Notes: generated by a model from the sequence alone, not told the origin. DNA of 64,000 nucleotides from Betaproteobacteria bacterium (GCA_016183615.1 JACPEG010000025.1:1-64000); one strand, 5' to 3'; positions 24,391-33,836 are shown, counted from the first letter of the stretch. A program made the numbers and translations.

Positions 24391-25344
24391 ATGAACCAAA
24401 ACTTGATGCCCTGGCTGCTCCTGGTACTCAGCCTGCCGACACGCAATTCTACGGCTCGCATGCGAATCTGGCGCACTCTGAAAAGCCTAGGCTGCGCCGG
24501 GATGCGGGATGGGGCCTACCTGCTGCCCCGGGCCCCGGAGCGCGAGGCGGCGCTTGCGCGGATCGCACAAGAGATTGTGGATGCCGGGGGCAGCGCCTGC
24601 GTGTTGCAGGTCGCGGCGGTGAACCGGCGGCAATCGGAAGAATTCAAGGGACTTTTCGATCGTAGCGCCGACTACGGAGCGCTGCTTGAAGACCTGGTCG
24701 CCTTGCGCAAGTCCTTGGCGCGCGGCCGCAACCCCGCCGCGGGAAGGCGGCTCGCGGCGTTGCGCCGGGCCTACGAGGCGGTGGTGCGCTGCGACTTTTT
24801 TCCCGGCGCCGCCCGCCAGCAGGTGGGCCGGGCGCTGGAGCAGGCCGAAGCGGCTGCGGCGCCCGACGAACCGCACCGGGTGCGGCGGGCGATCCAGCGC
24901 TTGGACCAGCGCGAATTCCGGGGCAGGACCTGGGCTACGCGCCAAGGTCTGTGGGTGGACCGCATGGCGAGCGCCTGGCTGATCAAGCGCTTCATCGACC
25001 CGGAGGCGCGATTCTTGTGGCTCCGGAATCCCAGGGATTGCCCACGCCATGCCCTCGGGTTTGATTTCGACCGGGCCCGCTTTACTCACGTCGGGGACCG
25101 CGTGACTTTCGAGACGCTGCTGGCCAGCTTCGGGCACGATGAAGATCCGGCGCTGGCGAGGCTGGGGGCCATCGTGCACTACCTGGATGTGGGGGGAGTG
25201 CCCGCGCCGGAAGCCGCGGGTATGGAGATGGTTCTGGCGGGAGCGCGCCGGCGCTGCCGCAACGACGACGAACTGCTCGAGGCCGCCACGGCTACGCTCG
25301 ATTGCCTGTACGCGGCGTACCAGGAAGGAGAATCGCATGGCTGA
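24391..25344 (+). CDS. chrB: Chromate resistance regulator/sensor ChrB
   Basis: A 317-residue protein with the two ChrB regions: an N-terminal domain (WLLLVLSLPTRNSTARMRIWRTLKSLG) and a C-terminal domain (about 180-310) starting TWATRQGLWVDRMASAWLIKRFIDPEARFLW and containing THVGDRVTFETLL. In other bacteria ChrB is needed for chromate-induced expression of chrA and full resistance. The start at 24391 follows an AT-rich promoter with palindromes. Its stop lies inside the chrA start region (8-base overlap), so the two are coupled. Confidence 0.9.
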   Translation: MNQNLMPWLLLVLSLPTRNSTARMRIWRTLKSLGCAGMRDGAYLLPRAPEREAALARIAQEIVDAGGSACVLQVAAVNRRQSEEFKGLFDRSADYGALLEDLVALRKSLARGRNPAAGRRLAALRRAYEAVVRCDFFPGAARQQVGRALEQAEAAAAPDEPHRVRRAIQRLDQREFRGRTWATRQGLWVDRMASAWLIKRFIDPEARFLWLRNPRDCPRHALGFDFDRARFTHVGDRVTFETLLASFGHDEDPALARLGAIVHYLDVGGVPAPEAAGMEMVLAGARRRCRNDDELLEAATATLDCLYAAYQEGESHG

Positions 25345-26707
25345 TGTCGCTGCACCCTCGACCCCGCTCGCGCCGCCGGCCGCAGTAGGCTTCGGCGAAG
25401 CACTGGGTTACTGGCTGAGACTGGGCTTCATCAGTTTCGGCGGGCCGGCGGGGCAGATTGCCATGATGCACCAGGAGCTGGTGGAGCGCCGGCGCTGGAT
25501 CTCGGAGCGCCGCTTCCTGCATGCCCTGAATTACTGCATGGTGCTGCCGGGGCCGGAGGCGCAGCAGCTCGCCACCTACATCGGCTGGCTGATGCACGGA
25601 GTGAAGGGCGGGATCGTCGCCGGCGCACTGTTCGTGCTGCCTTCGCTGTTCGTGCTGATCGCACTCACCTGGATCTACATGGCATTCGGAAACGTGCCGG
25701 CGGTGGCCGCGGTTCTCTACGGCATCAAGCCCGCGGTGACCGCCATCGTGGTGTTCGCGGCCTACCGAATTGGTTCTCGGGCCCTGAAGAACGCCGCGCT
25801 CTGGAGCATTGCGGCGGCGGCTTTTGTCGGAATCTTCGCATTCGATATCCCGTTCCCCTATATCGTGCTGGCGGCCGGGTTGATCGGTGCCATCGGCGGG
25901 CGTCTGGCTCCCGGCAAGTTCAGGACTGGCGTCGGCCATGGCGGTGCGGAGAAGCAATTCGGGCCGGCGCTGATCGACGATCACACACCCTCGCCCCATT
26001 ACGCTCGCTTCGCCTGGTGGCGGCTGGGAGCGTTCTGCGCCGCGGGCTTGGCCATCTGGGCGGGAACGCTCGGTGGATTGCTCGCCCAGTACGGGTGGCG
26101 CGGGGACTTCACCCAGATGGGGTGGTTTTTTACCAAGGCGGCGCTGCTCACCTTCGGCGGTGCCTACGCGGTGCTGCCCTATGTGTACCAGGGCGCGGTG
26201 GAGCATTACGGCTGGCTCACGGGCGTTCAGATGATCGATGGGCTGGCGCTGGGCGAGACCACGCCGGGACCGCTCATCATGGTGGTCGCGTTCGTCGGGT
26301 TCGTGGGGGGATGGGCCAAGGCGCTGCTTGGACCGGAGAGCCTGTTCCTGGCGGGGGCGCTGGGGGCGACGGTGGCCACCTTCTTCACCTTTCTGCCCTC
26401 GTTTCTGTTCATTTTTGCCGGCGCGCCGCTGGTGGAGGCAACCCACGGCGACATCAAGTTCATCGCGCCGCTCACCGGCATCACCGCTGCGGTGGTGGGC
26501 GTGATCCTCAACCTGGCGGTGTTCTTTGCCTGGCATGTGCTGTGGCCCGAAGCGAGCGCTTCCGCGCCCTTCGGCGGCCGCTTCGAGTGGTTCTCGGCAC
26601 TGGTGGGCGTGGCGGCCTTCGTCGCCCTGTTCCGCTTCAAGGCCGGCATCATTCCGGTGATCGGCGGCTGCGCCCTCTCCGGGCTCCTGTACCACCTGCT
26701 GTTTTGA
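25337..26707 (+). CDS. chrA: Chromate transporter ChrA (long two-domain form)
   Basis: A 456-residue member of the CHR family with two homologous membrane halves: the first from LGYWLRLGFISFGGPAGQIAMM, the second from FTQMGWFFTKAALLTFGGAYAVLPYV, each with the FGGP/FGGA signature, and about 10 helices in total. It exports chromate from the cytoplasm. GGAAGGAG precedes the ATG at 25337. A stand-alone ChrB C-domain gene follows after 8 bases. The hydrophilic loop around residues 200-230 is typical. Confidence 0.94.
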   Translation: MADVAAPSTPLAPPAAVGFGEALGYWLRLGFISFGGPAGQIAMMHQELVERRRWISERRFLHALNYCMVLPGPEAQQLATYIGWLMHGVKGGIVAGALFVLPSLFVLIALTWIYMAFGNVPAVAAVLYGIKPAVTAIVVFAAYRIGSRALKNAALWSIAAAAFVGIFAFDIPFPYIVLAAGLIGAIGGRLAPGKFRTGVGHGGAEKQFGPALIDDHTPSPHYARFAWWRLGAFCAAGLAIWAGTLGGLLAQYGWRGDFTQMGWFFTKAALLTFGGAYAVLPYVYQGAVEHYGWLTGVQMIDGLALGETTPGPLIMVVAFVGFVGGWAKALLGPESLFLAGALGATVATFFTFLPSFLFIFAGAPLVEATHGDIKFIAPLTGITAAVVGVILNLAVFFAWHVLWPEASASAPFGGRFEWFSALVGVAAFVALFRFKAGIIPVIGGCALSGLLYHLLF

Positions 26708-26715
26708 GGTCGCGC

Positions 26716-27141
26716 ATGCGCTGGGTTACCCGGGAACGCCCGAAAATCGACCGCATCGCCTGCCCCTGGCTGATCGCCCGGTTCATCGATGCCGACGCCG
26801 AGTTCCTCTATGTGCCCGCGGGGGAGGTGATGCAGGTGGCGCGGGACACCGGCGCCATTCCCTACGATGTGCCGGGGGTGGAGCTGGGGCATCGCGGCGA
26901 TCAATGCAGCTTCGACGCCTTCCTCGCGAAATACCGTCTGACGGATCCGGCGCTGGCGAAGCTGGCCGTCATCGTGCGGGCCGCCGACACCGGGAACTCC
27001 GGCCTGGCGCCGGAAGCGGCGGGCCTGCTCGCCGTATCCAGGGGACTGTCGCTCAATTTTACCGACGATCACCAGATGCTTCGCCAGGGAATGGTGATCT
27101 ACGATGCCCTGTACGCGTGGTGCGGGGAAAGCGGGCGCTGA
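26716..27141 (+). CDS. Stand-alone ChrB C-terminal domain protein
   Basis: A 141-residue protein equivalent to only the C-terminal domain of ChrB: RERPKIDRIACPWLIARFIDADAEFLYV aligns with the second half of the chrB product in this same operon (VDRMASAWLIKRFIDPEARFLW), and Cys, Asp and His residues in VELGHRGDQCSFDAF follow. It sits 8 bases after chrA. Such chromate-resistance exported-protein-like genes occur in several chr operons; the biochemical role is unknown. It probably arose by duplication of the ChrB domain. Confidence 0.83.
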   Translation: MRWVTRERPKIDRIACPWLIARFIDADAEFLYVPAGEVMQVARDTGAIPYDVPGVELGHRGDQCSFDAFLAKYRLTDPALAKLAVIVRAADTGNSGLAPEAAGLLAVSRGLSLNFTDDHQMLRQGMVIYDALYAWCGESGR

Positions 27142-27157
27142 CGCCCTTTCCCGGCCA

Positions 27158-27186
27158 TTGACCGGAGAGTGCTTATCATTTAAAGT
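27158..27186 (+). promoter_or_regulatory. Sigma70-type promoter of the cytochrome c pair
   Basis: TTGACC (27158-27163) and TAAAGT (27181-27186) with a 17-base spacer, ending 43 bases before the ATG of the first cytochrome gene. This separates the cytochromes from the chr operon. Confidence 0.55.
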
Positions 27187-27229
27187 CCCTCGCCGGGAAA
27201 CACCGACCAGACTAGAGAGAAAACACAAC

Positions 27230-27556
27230 ATGAGAACCGGATGGAGATGGATTTTGCTGGGAGCATTCGCCCTCGCTGCGGGCGCGGCCCAGGCGGCGGG
27301 CGATGTGGCCGCCGGAAAGCTCAAGAAGTCCATGTGCGAAGGCTGTCACGGCCTCGAGGGCTACCGCACCGCTTACCCGAAGGTCTACAGCGTGCCCCGT
27401 CTCGGCGGCCAGCACCCCGATTACATCGTCAAGGCGCTGGAAGCCTACAAGTCGGGCGCCCGCAGTCACCCCAGCATGAAGGGCATCGCGGCCTCGCTGA
27501 CCGCCCAGGACATGGAAGACCTGGCCGCGTACTATTCCAGCGGCGCGGCCAAGTGA
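27230..27556 (+). CDS. Periplasmic class I cytochrome c (first of a pair)
   Basis: A 108-residue preprotein with a Sec signal peptide ([17 protein letters not shown], cleavage near residue 23) and one haem c site, CEGCH at 36-40. The likely sixth ligand is a Met near SMKGIA. It resembles the one-haem half of cytochrome c4 ([19 protein letters not shown]). It should carry electrons in the periplasm, plausibly to the cbb3 oxidase encoded 20 kb away. A sigma70-like promoter precedes it and a related cytochrome follows after 14 bases. Confidence 0.92.
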   Translation: MRTGWRWILLGAFALAAGAAQAAGDVAAGKLKKSMCEGCHGLEGYRTAYPKVYSVPRLGGQHPDYIVKALEAYKSGARSHPSMKGIAASLTAQDMEDLAAYYSSGAAK

Positions 27557-27570
27557 GGGAGGGGAAAACC

Positions 27571-27894
27571 ATGAACAAGCTCATCGTCGCGGCCGCCGGA
27601 ATGTTTCTTCTCACGTCGGGCGTGGCTGCATCCGCCGACATCGAAGCCGGCAAGAAAAAGGCCACCGAAGTCTGTGCCGCCTGTCACGGGCCGGACGGCA
27701 ACAGTCCGACGCCCCAGTTCCCCAAGATCGCCGGCCAGCACCGGGATTACCTGGTCAAGGTCCTGTCCGACTACAAGAGCGGGGCACGCAAGGACCCGGT
27801 CATGGGTGGAATGGCCACAGGCCTGTCCAAGCAGGACATCGAGAACCTGGCCGCCTATTTCGCGAGCCAGAAGGGATTGGTCACGAAGTACTAG
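27571..27894 (+). CDS. Periplasmic class I cytochrome c (second of a pair)
   Basis: A 107-residue preprotein with a signal peptide ([16 protein letters not shown]) and haem site CAACH at 35-39, Met ligand probably in [11 protein letters not shown]. It is clearly homologous to the preceding gene ([19 protein letters not shown]), so the two arose by tandem duplication and together look like a split cytochrome c4. GGGAGGGGA precedes the ATG. A terminator follows. Confidence 0.93.
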   Translation: MNKLIVAAAGMFLLTSGVAASADIEAGKKKATEVCAACHGPDGNSPTPQFPKIAGQHRDYLVKVLSDYKSGARKDPVMGGMATGLSKQDIENLAAYFASQKGLVTKY

Positions 27895-27924
27895 ACCGGC
27901 GATTTTATTTGCCGCAACACCGCA

Positions 27925-27951
27925 ACGGGCCGGAATTCACCGGCCCGTTTT
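27925..27951 (+). terminator. Rho-independent terminator after the cytochrome pair
   Basis: ACGGGCCGG and CCGGCCCGT form a perfect 9-bp stem around AATTCA, followed by a short T run. Confidence 0.8.
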
Positions 27952-27964
27952 CATTCCAGGGGAG

Positions 27965-28035
27965 CATAGGGTGGAATAAGCGCAGCAATTCCACCTCGAT
28001 GGTGGATTCGGCCTGCGGCCTTAATCCACCCTACG
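27965..28035. repeat. REP-like GTAGGGTGGATTAAG composite element
   Basis: A 71-base composite of two hairpins: AGGGTGGAAT paired with ATTCCACC, then GGTGGATTCGGCC paired with GGCCTTAATCCACC, ending CCCTACG. A near twin lies at 35686-35757, where the first stem is changed on both sides. The minus strand TAA in its second arm is the stop of the DUF1841 gene. Confidence 0.85.
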
Positions 28036-28461
28036 TCCGCTTTTCTTTTCCAGGCAGTCGAAATAGACCAACGGGTCGGGCGTCGTGCCCTGGCGCTGGG
28101 CCTGCCAGATCATTTCCGCGAGACAGTCCATGGTCTCGTGCATGGCGTCGTGCCGGGAACCGGTTTTCTCGGCCAGCTTCCGGAAATGTTCGCGGATTCC
28201 GACTGGCTGGTCGATCGAAAGCTGCTCCGCAATTGCGAGATGCATGCTCATGTGGAGAAAAGGATTGGTTTCCCCCATCTCCGGCGCATAGTCCCGGTCG
28301 AGATAGCGCTCCGGGTCGTCCAGGACCCGGTGGTACTCCGGATGCTCCAGGATCACTTCCAGCGCCATCGCTTCCATCCCGCTCAGGATTTCCTTCTGCC
28401 GGTACTTGCGCCAGGTGTCGAAGAAGAACTGGCGGGCTTGGTCTCTGGAGGGCGTGAACAT
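28021..28461 (-). CDS. DUF1841 family protein
   Basis: A 146-residue soluble protein, acidic and helical, that I recognise as DUF1841 from its MFTPSRDQARQFFFDTWRKY start, ILEHPEYH, and GETNPFLHMSMHLAIAEQ with regularly placed His. The function is unknown; members are found mainly in beta- and gammaproteobacteria. It lies downstream of nth and is separated from it by an inverted dispersed repeat. The last residues (RRVD) and the TAA stop lie in the GTAGGGTGGATTAAG element, so the native C-terminus may have been cut or extended slightly. Confidence 0.85.
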   Translation of the reverse strand: MFTPSRDQARQFFFDTWRKYRQKEILSGMEAMALEVILEHPEYHRVLDDPERYLDRDYAPEMGETNPFLHMSMHLAIAEQLSIDQPVGIREHFRKLAEKTGSRHDAMHETMDCLAEMIWQAQRQGTTPDPLVYFDCLEKKSGRRVD

Positions 28462-28474
28462 CGAAAATCGAATA

Positions 28475-28583
28475 GACAGGATTTACAGGATTAACAGGAT
28501 TAAATCCCGGCCGCCCCGGTGATCTTCGCTTTTCGCGACACCCGGCAAATCTTGTAAATCGTGTAAATCCTGTTAATCCTGTC
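28475..28583. repeat. Inverted pair of ACAGGATTAACAGGATT repeats
   Basis: The left arm (28475-28503) is built from ACAGGATT units (GATTTACAGGATTAACAGG); the right arm (28547-28583) is its inverted, slightly diverged copy. The arms flank about 43 bases of unrelated sequence. This family is separate from the GTAG-headed palindromes. The right arm holds the stop codon of nth. Confidence 0.8.
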
Positions 28584-29214
28584 CATTGCTCTTGTTCCTG
28601 TATTCGCAGAGATCGCGGATGACGCAGCGTGGGCACTCCGGTTTCCGCGCCTTGCAGACGTAACGCCCGTGCAGGATCAGCCAGTGGTGGGCGTCGCGGC
28701 GGAATTCCGCGGGGACATGCTTCAGGAGCTTGCGCTCCACTTCCAGCACCGTCTTTCCGGGCGCGAGCCCGACGCGGTTGGCCACCCGGAAAATATGGGT
28801 GTCCACGGCGATGGTGGGCTCCCCGAATGCGGTGTTGAGGATCACGTTGGCGGTCTTGCGGCCCACGCCGGGCAGGCTCTCCAGCTGTTCCCGGGTGCGG
28901 GGCACCTCGCCGCCGTGGCGCTCGACCAGCAGCCGGCAGGTGGCGAGTATGTTCTTTGCCTTGGTGCGGTAGAGCCCGATGCTCTTGATGTATCGTTCGA
29001 GCCCCTTGGCCCCGAGCTTGAGCAATGTTTCGGGCGTATTGGCTTCTGGAAAGAGCGTGCGCGTCGCCAGGTTCACGCTCTTGTCGGTGGCCTGCGCCGA
29101 GAGCACCACAGCCACCAGCAGCTCGAAGGGCGTGCGGTATTCGAGCTCGGTGGCAGGGCGCGGATTGGCTTGCCGCAGGCGCTCGAAGATGAGGCGGCGC
29201 GTTTCGCGGTTCAC
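28573..29214 (-). CDS. nth: Endonuclease III
   Basis: A 213-residue DNA glycosylase/AP lyase that removes oxidised pyrimidines. The helix-hairpin-helix LPGVGRKTANV with catalytic Lys120, the catalytic Asp138 in VDTHIFRVANR and the [4Fe-4S] ligands Cys187, 194, 197 and 203 fall at the same numbers as in E. coli Nth. The start is GTG at 29214 with GGGGA upstream. It is the last gene of the rnf operon, as in E. coli (rsxABCDGE-nth). The final residues NGQD and the TAA come from a dispersed repeat. Confidence 0.97.
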   Translation of the reverse strand: MNRETRRLIFERLRQANPRPATELEYRTPFELLVAVVLSAQATDKSVNLATRTLFPEANTPETLLKLGAKGLERYIKSIGLYRTKAKNILATCRLLVERHGGEVPRTREQLESLPGVGRKTANVILNTAFGEPTIAVDTHIFRVANRVGLAPGKTVLEVERKLLKHVPAEFRRDAHHWLILHGRYVCKARKPECPRCVIRDLCEYRNKSNGQD

Positions 29215-29227
29215 GCCGGTCCCCGGC

Positions 29228-29911
29228 TCATACCGCCGTCGGCGACGCTGCCACCGCAGGCTGGCGTCGCTTCTGCGCTCTCAGGTCCAGGTAGTTCTTG
29301 AAAGCGATGAGGAGCCCCAGCCCGATGAACGCGCCGGGGGGCAGGATGGCGAGGAGAAACCCCTTGTATTCGGGGATCACGGTGATCGCCAGGGCCTTGG
29401 CCTGGGGGCCGAAGGCGAGATCGATGCCGGAAAGCAGTGTGCCCTTGCCGATGAGCTCGCGCATGCCGCCCAGCACCGCGAGCACCGCGGTGAGCCCCAG
29501 CCCCATCATGAAGCCGTCGAGCATCGAGGGGCCCCAGGGATTCTTGGAGGCGAAGGCCTCGGCGCGGCCGAGCACGATGCAGTTGACCACGATCAGCGGA
29601 ATGAAGATTCCCAGCACCAGGTAAAGCGGATACATGAAGGCATTCATGAGGAGCTGGACCACCGTCACCAGCACGGAAATGATGAGGATGAACACCGGAA
29701 TGCGGATTTCGTTGGGCACGATGTTTCGCACCAGGGCCACCGCGCCGCTGGCGCAGGCCATGACCAGAGCGGTGGCCAGCCCGAGGCTCACCCCGTTCAC
29801 CATGCTGCCGGAGACCGCGAGCAGCGGGCACAGGCCCAGGAGCTGCACCACTCCGGGATTCTGCTTCCACAGTCCGTTGTCGATGATTTCCCGGTGTTCG
29901 GCCTGGCTCAT
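29228..29911 (-). CDS. rnfE: Rnf complex subunit E
   Basis: A 227-residue membrane subunit with about six helices, homologous to RnfA and NqrD. Signature pieces are [22 protein letters not shown] and [21 protein letters not shown], each with a Cys (LGLCP, VNCIV) in the paired helices that, in RnfA/E, hold a buried iron-sulfur centre. It helps the Rnf complex couple electron transfer between NADH and ferredoxin to ion movement. Overlaps rnfG by ATGA; nth follows after 13 bases. Confidence 0.95.
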   Translation of the reverse strand: MSQAEHREIIDNGLWKQNPGVVQLLGLCPLLAVSGSMVNGVSLGLATALVMACASGAVALVRNIVPNEIRIPVFILIISVLVTVVQLLMNAFMYPLYLVLGIFIPLIVVNCIVLGRAEAFASKNPWGPSMLDGFMMGLGLTAVLAVLGGMRELIGKGTLLSGIDLAFGPQAKALAITVIPEYKGFLLAILPPGAFIGLGLLIAFKNYLDLRAQKRRQPAVAASPTAV

Positions 29912-30564
29912 GGTCTGGTTCCTCGGGTGCTCACCGCTGCGGCAAGAATACGCTCGCGGTTGTCCGCATAATATTCCAACGCCCGGCGCACCGCCTTCAC
30001 CACGGCGCGGGGGGTGATGGTGGCTCCCGCCATGTGGTCGAAGCGCCCGCCGTCCTTCCTCACCTTCCAGTCTGCATCCCGGTAGCGTTCCCGGGAAGCC
30101 CCGTCGAACACCCTGATCCAGGGGCCCTTGGCGATCTCGATATAGTCGCCGAGTCCCGGCGTTTCCTTGTGGGCCACGACGCGTACGCCGGCGACCTCGC
30201 CGTTTTCCAGCACCGCCACCACCATCCTGATCCTGCCGCTGTAGCCGTCGGGCGCCACCGCCTCCATGACTGCGGCGACCGGCCGGCCCTGGCGCCGCGC
30301 CCGGTAGGCGAGCGTGGGCTGGTCGGTGCCGAGCTGACCGGAAGGCGGAAGCTCCACGCTGTCCTCGAGCAGATCGTTGTCGAACATCTCGTGGGGCAGG
30401 ATCTGGTTGATAAGGGCGAGTTTCTCCCTGCGCTCGCTTTCCGCGATGGCGCCGCGGGTGACGGAAAACACGTAGGCCAGAAGCGCCGTGCCCACCACTG
30501 CGAAACCGAGCAGGGTCATCGCGGTGCGCAGGGATTCCCTGGCCGGGGTCGGCTTGCCCGCCAC
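29908..30564 (-). CDS. rnfG: Rnf complex subunit G (covalent FMN protein)
   Basis: A 218-residue protein with one N-terminal membrane helix (17-37) and a periplasmic FMN-binding domain. The covalent FMN site AGATIT (Thr182 expected as the linked residue) lies in [14 protein letters not shown]; the usual Ser of SGAT is Ala here. [11 protein letters not shown] near 135 is also a family block. The start is GTG at 30564, one base after the rnfD stop. Confidence 0.94.
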   Translation of the reverse strand: MAGKPTPARESLRTAMTLLGFAVVGTALLAYVFSVTRGAIAESERREKLALINQILPHEMFDNDLLEDSVELPPSGQLGTDQPTLAYRARRQGRPVAAVMEAVAPDGYSGRIRMVVAVLENGEVAGVRVVAHKETPGLGDYIEIAKGPWIRVFDGASRERYRDADWKVRKDGGRFDHMAGATITPRAVVKAVRRALEYYADNRERILAAAVSTRGTRP

Positions 30565-30565
30565 G

Positions 30566-31585
30566 CTAGCCTCCCTTCTTCCCGAATACCGGGGGCTGCG
30601 TATACATGTCGATGAGGGGCACGCACAGGTTCATCAGCAGGCAGGCGAAGGCCACTCCGTCGGGATAGCCGCCGAACGCACGGATGAGGTAGGTGAGCAG
30701 CCCGGCGCCGGCGCCGAACAGGAGCTTGCCCTTCGGCGTGGTGGGGCCGGTTACCGGGTCGGTGAGGATGAAGAATGCGCCGATCAGGCTTGCGCCGCTC
30801 GCCAGGTGAAACCAGGGCGCGGCGTAGCGGTCCGCGTCCGCGCCGTAGAACAGCGCGGAGATGGCAACCAGCCCGCCGAGGAAAGCCGCCGGCACGTGCC
30901 AGGTGATGACCCGCTGCTGGAGCAGGTACGCGCCGCCGGCGAGGTAGGCGGCGGCCACCAGCTCGGTGCCCTTGCCGCCGACGCTGCCGAAGATCGGCAG
31001 GGCGAGCGCCTCCCTGACCGTGTGCTGCAGCTGGAGCTGGCTCTTCAGGGTATCCAGGGGCGAAGCCATGGTGAGCGCGTCGAGCCGGATGCCCTCGGGC
31101 AGGCTGCCCAGCAGCATGTAGGCAAGTTGCTGGCCCAGGTCGAGGTGCTGGGCGGCCAGCGTTTCCGGCGCGAGCCACTGGGTCATGGGCACCGGGAACG
31201 ACACGATGAGCACGGCGTAGCCCACCATCGCCGGGTTGAAGATGTTGTTGCCGAGGCCGCCGTAGAGCTGCTTCGCCACCATGATCGCGAACGCGGTGCC
31301 GATGACGACCAGCCACCACGGCGCCAGCGGCGGCACCGACAGCGCCAGCAGCCACCCGGTGACCAGCGCGCTGCCGTCCATGAGGAAGGGTTGCACCGGA
31401 ACGCCCCGGAGCTTCAGCATGATCGCTTCCGAGACCAGCGCGGTGAGGCTCGCCAGGGCCAGCGTCGCCAGGATTGCGGGACCGAACACGTAGACATAGG
31501 CCGCGATGGCGGGAATCAGCGCCAGCATCACCTTGCCCATGATGACGGACACGCTGCTGGCCATGGCGAGATGGGGTGAGGACAT
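30566..31585 (-). CDS. rnfD: Rnf complex subunit D
   Basis: A 339-residue membrane subunit with about nine helices, homologous to NqrB. LYGGLGNNIFNPAMVGYA near residue 110 and the C-terminal GGYPDGVAFACLLMN block are typical. The expected FMN-linkage motif reads MASPLD (Ser175) where most relatives I recall have an A-T-P-L sequence. ATG at 31585 and GTG at 31588 are both possible starts; either couples to the rnfC stop. Confidence 0.94.
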   Translation of the reverse strand: MSSPHLAMASSVSVIMGKVMLALIPAIAAYVYVFGPAILATLALASLTALVSEAIMLKLRGVPVQPFLMDGSALVTGWLLALSVPPLAPWWLVVIGTAFAIMVAKQLYGGLGNNIFNPAMVGYAVLIVSFPVPMTQWLAPETLAAQHLDLGQQLAYMLLGSLPEGIRLDALTMASPLDTLKSQLQLQHTVREALALPIFGSVGGKGTELVAAAYLAGGAYLLQQRVITWHVPAAFLGGLVAISALFYGADADRYAAPWFHLASGASLIGAFFILTDPVTGPTTPKGKLLFGAGAGLLTYLIRAFGGYPDGVAFACLLMNLCVPLIDMYTQPPVFGKKGG

Positions 31586-33243
31586 CACGGCTCGATCCGG
31601 TCGCGCGCCATCTCGCGGATCTTTTTGCGGCGTTCCTCGATGCGGGCGATCTCGGCCTGTTTCTCCGGGGTCAGATTGTCCACGTTGCGCGGCGTGATCG
31701 TGGCCTTCTGGGTCCTGGCCCGTTCGATGGCTGCCTCGATCGCCGCCTTCCTTGGGTCATCCGCAGGATTTGCCGCCGCTTCCTGCATTGCAGGAGCAGG
31801 CGCAGCGTGGCTGCGGGCCGCTGCGGTCTTCCGGGCCAGCTTCTCCAGCCGCTCCTGCTTGTCCCGCTCGATGCGGAGCTGGCGGAATTCGTGCCGCGAA
31901 CGGGCGAGGTCCGCGGCCTTTCTCTCCCGCTCCTTGGCCCAGATCTCGCCCTTGGCGAAGCGGTAGTACTGCACCAGCGGAATGTGGCTCGGGCACACGA
32001 AGCTGCAGCAGCCGCACTCGATGCAATCGAACAGCGAGTACTCCTGGGCCTTGCCGAAATTCCTGGCCCGGGCGAACCAGAAGAGGTCCATGGGCTGGAG
32101 CTGCGCCGGGCAGGCCTGGGCGCAGCGCCCGCAGCGGATGCAGGGCATTGCCGGCGGTGGCGCCGGAAACAGCGCCTGGGACTTGGCGATGATGCAGTTG
32201 CTGGCCTTCACCACGGGGATGTCCGCGGAGGGCAGCTCGAAGCCCATCATGGGCCCGCCCATCAGGTAACCGCTGGTGTCGGCCAGGGGGCTGGCGAGCG
32301 CCGCCAGGTCCGCCACCCGCATCCCGAGGGGAACCTCGTAGTTGCGCGGCGCGAGCACGTTGCCCGCCACCGTCACCACCCGGGAAACCACGGGCTCGCC
32401 GAACGCCACCGCCCGGTGCACGGTGTAGGCGGTGTGCACGTTGAAGCAGGCCATGCCGATATCCACGGGCCGCTTGCCGGAGGGCACCTCGGCCCCCGTC
32501 AGCACCTTGATTAGCTGGCGTTCTCCGCCGCCGGGATAAACCGTGGGCACCGGCACCACATCCATGCGCAGGGTGCCGCGTTTCACCGCGTTGCGCAGGG
32601 CGGCGATGGCCTCCGGCTTGTTGTCCTCGATCCCGATCAGCACTTCCTCGGCGTGCAGCATGAGCCGGATCAGGCGCACGCCCTGAACGATTTCGTCGGC
32701 CCGCTCCCGCATCAGCATGTCGTCGCAGGTGATGTAGGGTTCGCACTCGGCACCGTTGATGACCAGCGTGGAGAGCCGCTGGCGCGCCCCCGGCGAGAGC
32801 TTGACATAGCTCGGGAACGCCGCGCCGCCCAGGCCGACCACGCCCGCGTCGCGCAGCTTCAGGCGCAGGGCCTGGGGATCCAGGTTGGCGTAATCGAGCG
32901 GACCGCGCTCGACCCAGCGCTCCTCGCCGTCCGGCTCCAGCATCACGCACAGGTCTGAAAGTCCCGAGGGGTGGGGGACCGGGTGCATCTCCAGGGCCCG
33001 CACCGTTCCCGAGGTGGGGGCGTGGATCGCGGCCGAGACGTAGCCCTCGGCGCGCCCGATCATCTGCCCCTTGAGTACCCGGTCGCCCGCCTGCACCAGC
33101 GGTTTGGCGCCGTGGCCCAGGTGCTGGTGCAGAGGCACCACCAGCCGTCGCGGCAGGGGCGCACGGGCGATGGGCAGGCGCGTGGACTCCGCCTTTCGGT
33201 CCGGAGGATGCACGCCGCCGTGGAAGCGGTGAAGCTTTCTCAT
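31585..33243 (-). CDS. rnfC: Rnf complex subunit C (NADH-binding, Fe-S)
   Basis: A 552-residue peripheral subunit that takes electrons from NADH and [21 protein letters not shown] is the nucleotide-binding block shared with NuoF; two ferredoxin motifs follow, [12 protein letters not shown] and [13 protein letters not shown] charged, Ala-rich helical tail of roughly 120 residues ends the protein. The start at 33243 overlaps the rnfB stop (ATGA). The longer open frame upstream is the antisense side of rnfB and is not used. Confidence 0.95.
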   Translation of the reverse strand: MRKLHRFHGGVHPPDRKAESTRLPIARAPLPRRLVVPLHQHLGHGAKPLVQAGDRVLKGQMIGRAEGYVSAAIHAPTSGTVRALEMHPVPHPSGLSDLCVMLEPDGEERWVERGPLDYANLDPQALRLKLRDAGVVGLGGAAFPSYVKLSPGARQRLSTLVINGAECEPYITCDDMLMRERADEIVQGVRLIRLMLHAEEVLIGIEDNKPEAIAALRNAVKRGTLRMDVVPVPTVYPGGGERQLIKVLTGAEVPSGKRPVDIGMACFNVHTAYTVHRAVAFGEPVVSRVVTVAGNVLAPRNYEVPLGMRVADLAALASPLADTSGYLMGGPMMGFELPSADIPVVKASNCIIAKSQALFPAPPPAMPCIRCGRCAQACPAQLQPMDLFWFARARNFGKAQEYSLFDCIECGCCSFVCPSHIPLVQYYRFAKGEIWAKERERKAADLARSRHEFRQLRIERDKQERLEKLARKTAAARSHAAPAPAMQEAAANPADDPRKAAIEAAIERARTQKATITPRNVDNLTPEKQAEIARIEERRKKIREMARDRIEP

Positions 33244-33791
33244 GCCGCGCGGGTCAGCGGGAAGACGGGATATTTCCATTTCCAGGAACCGATGCTTTCT
33301 CCGACCGGCAGCATGTGGATGCAATCGACCGGGCACGGCGCCAGGCACAGCTCGCAGCCGGTGCACTCGGCGGCGATCACCGTGTGCATCTGCTTGGCGG
33401 CGCCGAGGATGGCGTCCACCGGGCAGGCCTGGGTGCACAGGGTGCAGCCGATGCACAGCTCCTCGTCGATGACCGCCACCGACCTGGGTTTGGGGACGCC
33501 GTGAGCGGCATTGAGGGGCTTGAACTCCGCGCCCAGCAGGTCCGCGAGCTTGTGGATGTTTTCCTCGCCCCCCGGCGGGCACTGGTTGATCTCGGCGTTC
33601 CCCTCGGCGATGGCCTGGGCGTAGGGCTTGCAGCCGGGGAACCCGCATTGCCCGCACTGGGTCTGGGGCAGGATGGCGTCGATCTTCTCCACCAGGGGAT
33701 GGCCTTCCACCCGGAACCGGATGGCGGCGAAGCCCAGCACGGCGCCGATCGCCAGCGCCAGCCCGGCCATGACGAATACGGCGGTCAGCAT
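33240..33791 (-). CDS. rnfB: Rnf complex subunit B (Fe-S electron carrier)
   Basis: A 183-residue protein with one N-terminal membrane helix (1-24), a four-Cys domain (Cys46, 49, 54 and 71; [10 protein letters not shown]) and two 4Fe-4S ferredoxin motifs (113-123, [12 protein letters not shown]; 143-153, [12 protein letters not shown]). It passes electrons to ferredoxin or, in the Rsx branch, towards SoxR reduction. 45 bases separate it from rnfA, and that gap contains a dispersed repeat. Confidence 0.96.
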   Translation of the reverse strand: MLTAVFVMAGLALAIGAVLGFAAIRFRVEGHPLVEKIDAILPQTQCGQCGFPGCKPYAQAIAEGNAEINQCPPGGEENIHKLADLLGAEFKPLNAAHGVPKPRSVAVIDEELCIGCTLCTQACPVDAILGAAKQMHTVIAAECTGCELCLAPCPVDCIHMLPVGESIGSWKWKYPVFPLTRAA

Positions 33792-33802
33792 GTTACGAAG
33801 GT

Positions 33803-33829
33803 GGGAGTCGGAAGACGGAAAACGGAAGG
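33803..33829. repeat. Short GGAAGACGGAAAACGG repeat between rnfA and rnfB
   Basis: A purine-rich repeat (GTCGGAAGACGGAAAACGG) in the only untranslated gap near the head of the rnf operon. This type of sequence recurs between genes in many genomes; no second copy is in the window. Confidence 0.45.
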
Positions 33830-33836
33830 GGTCATG

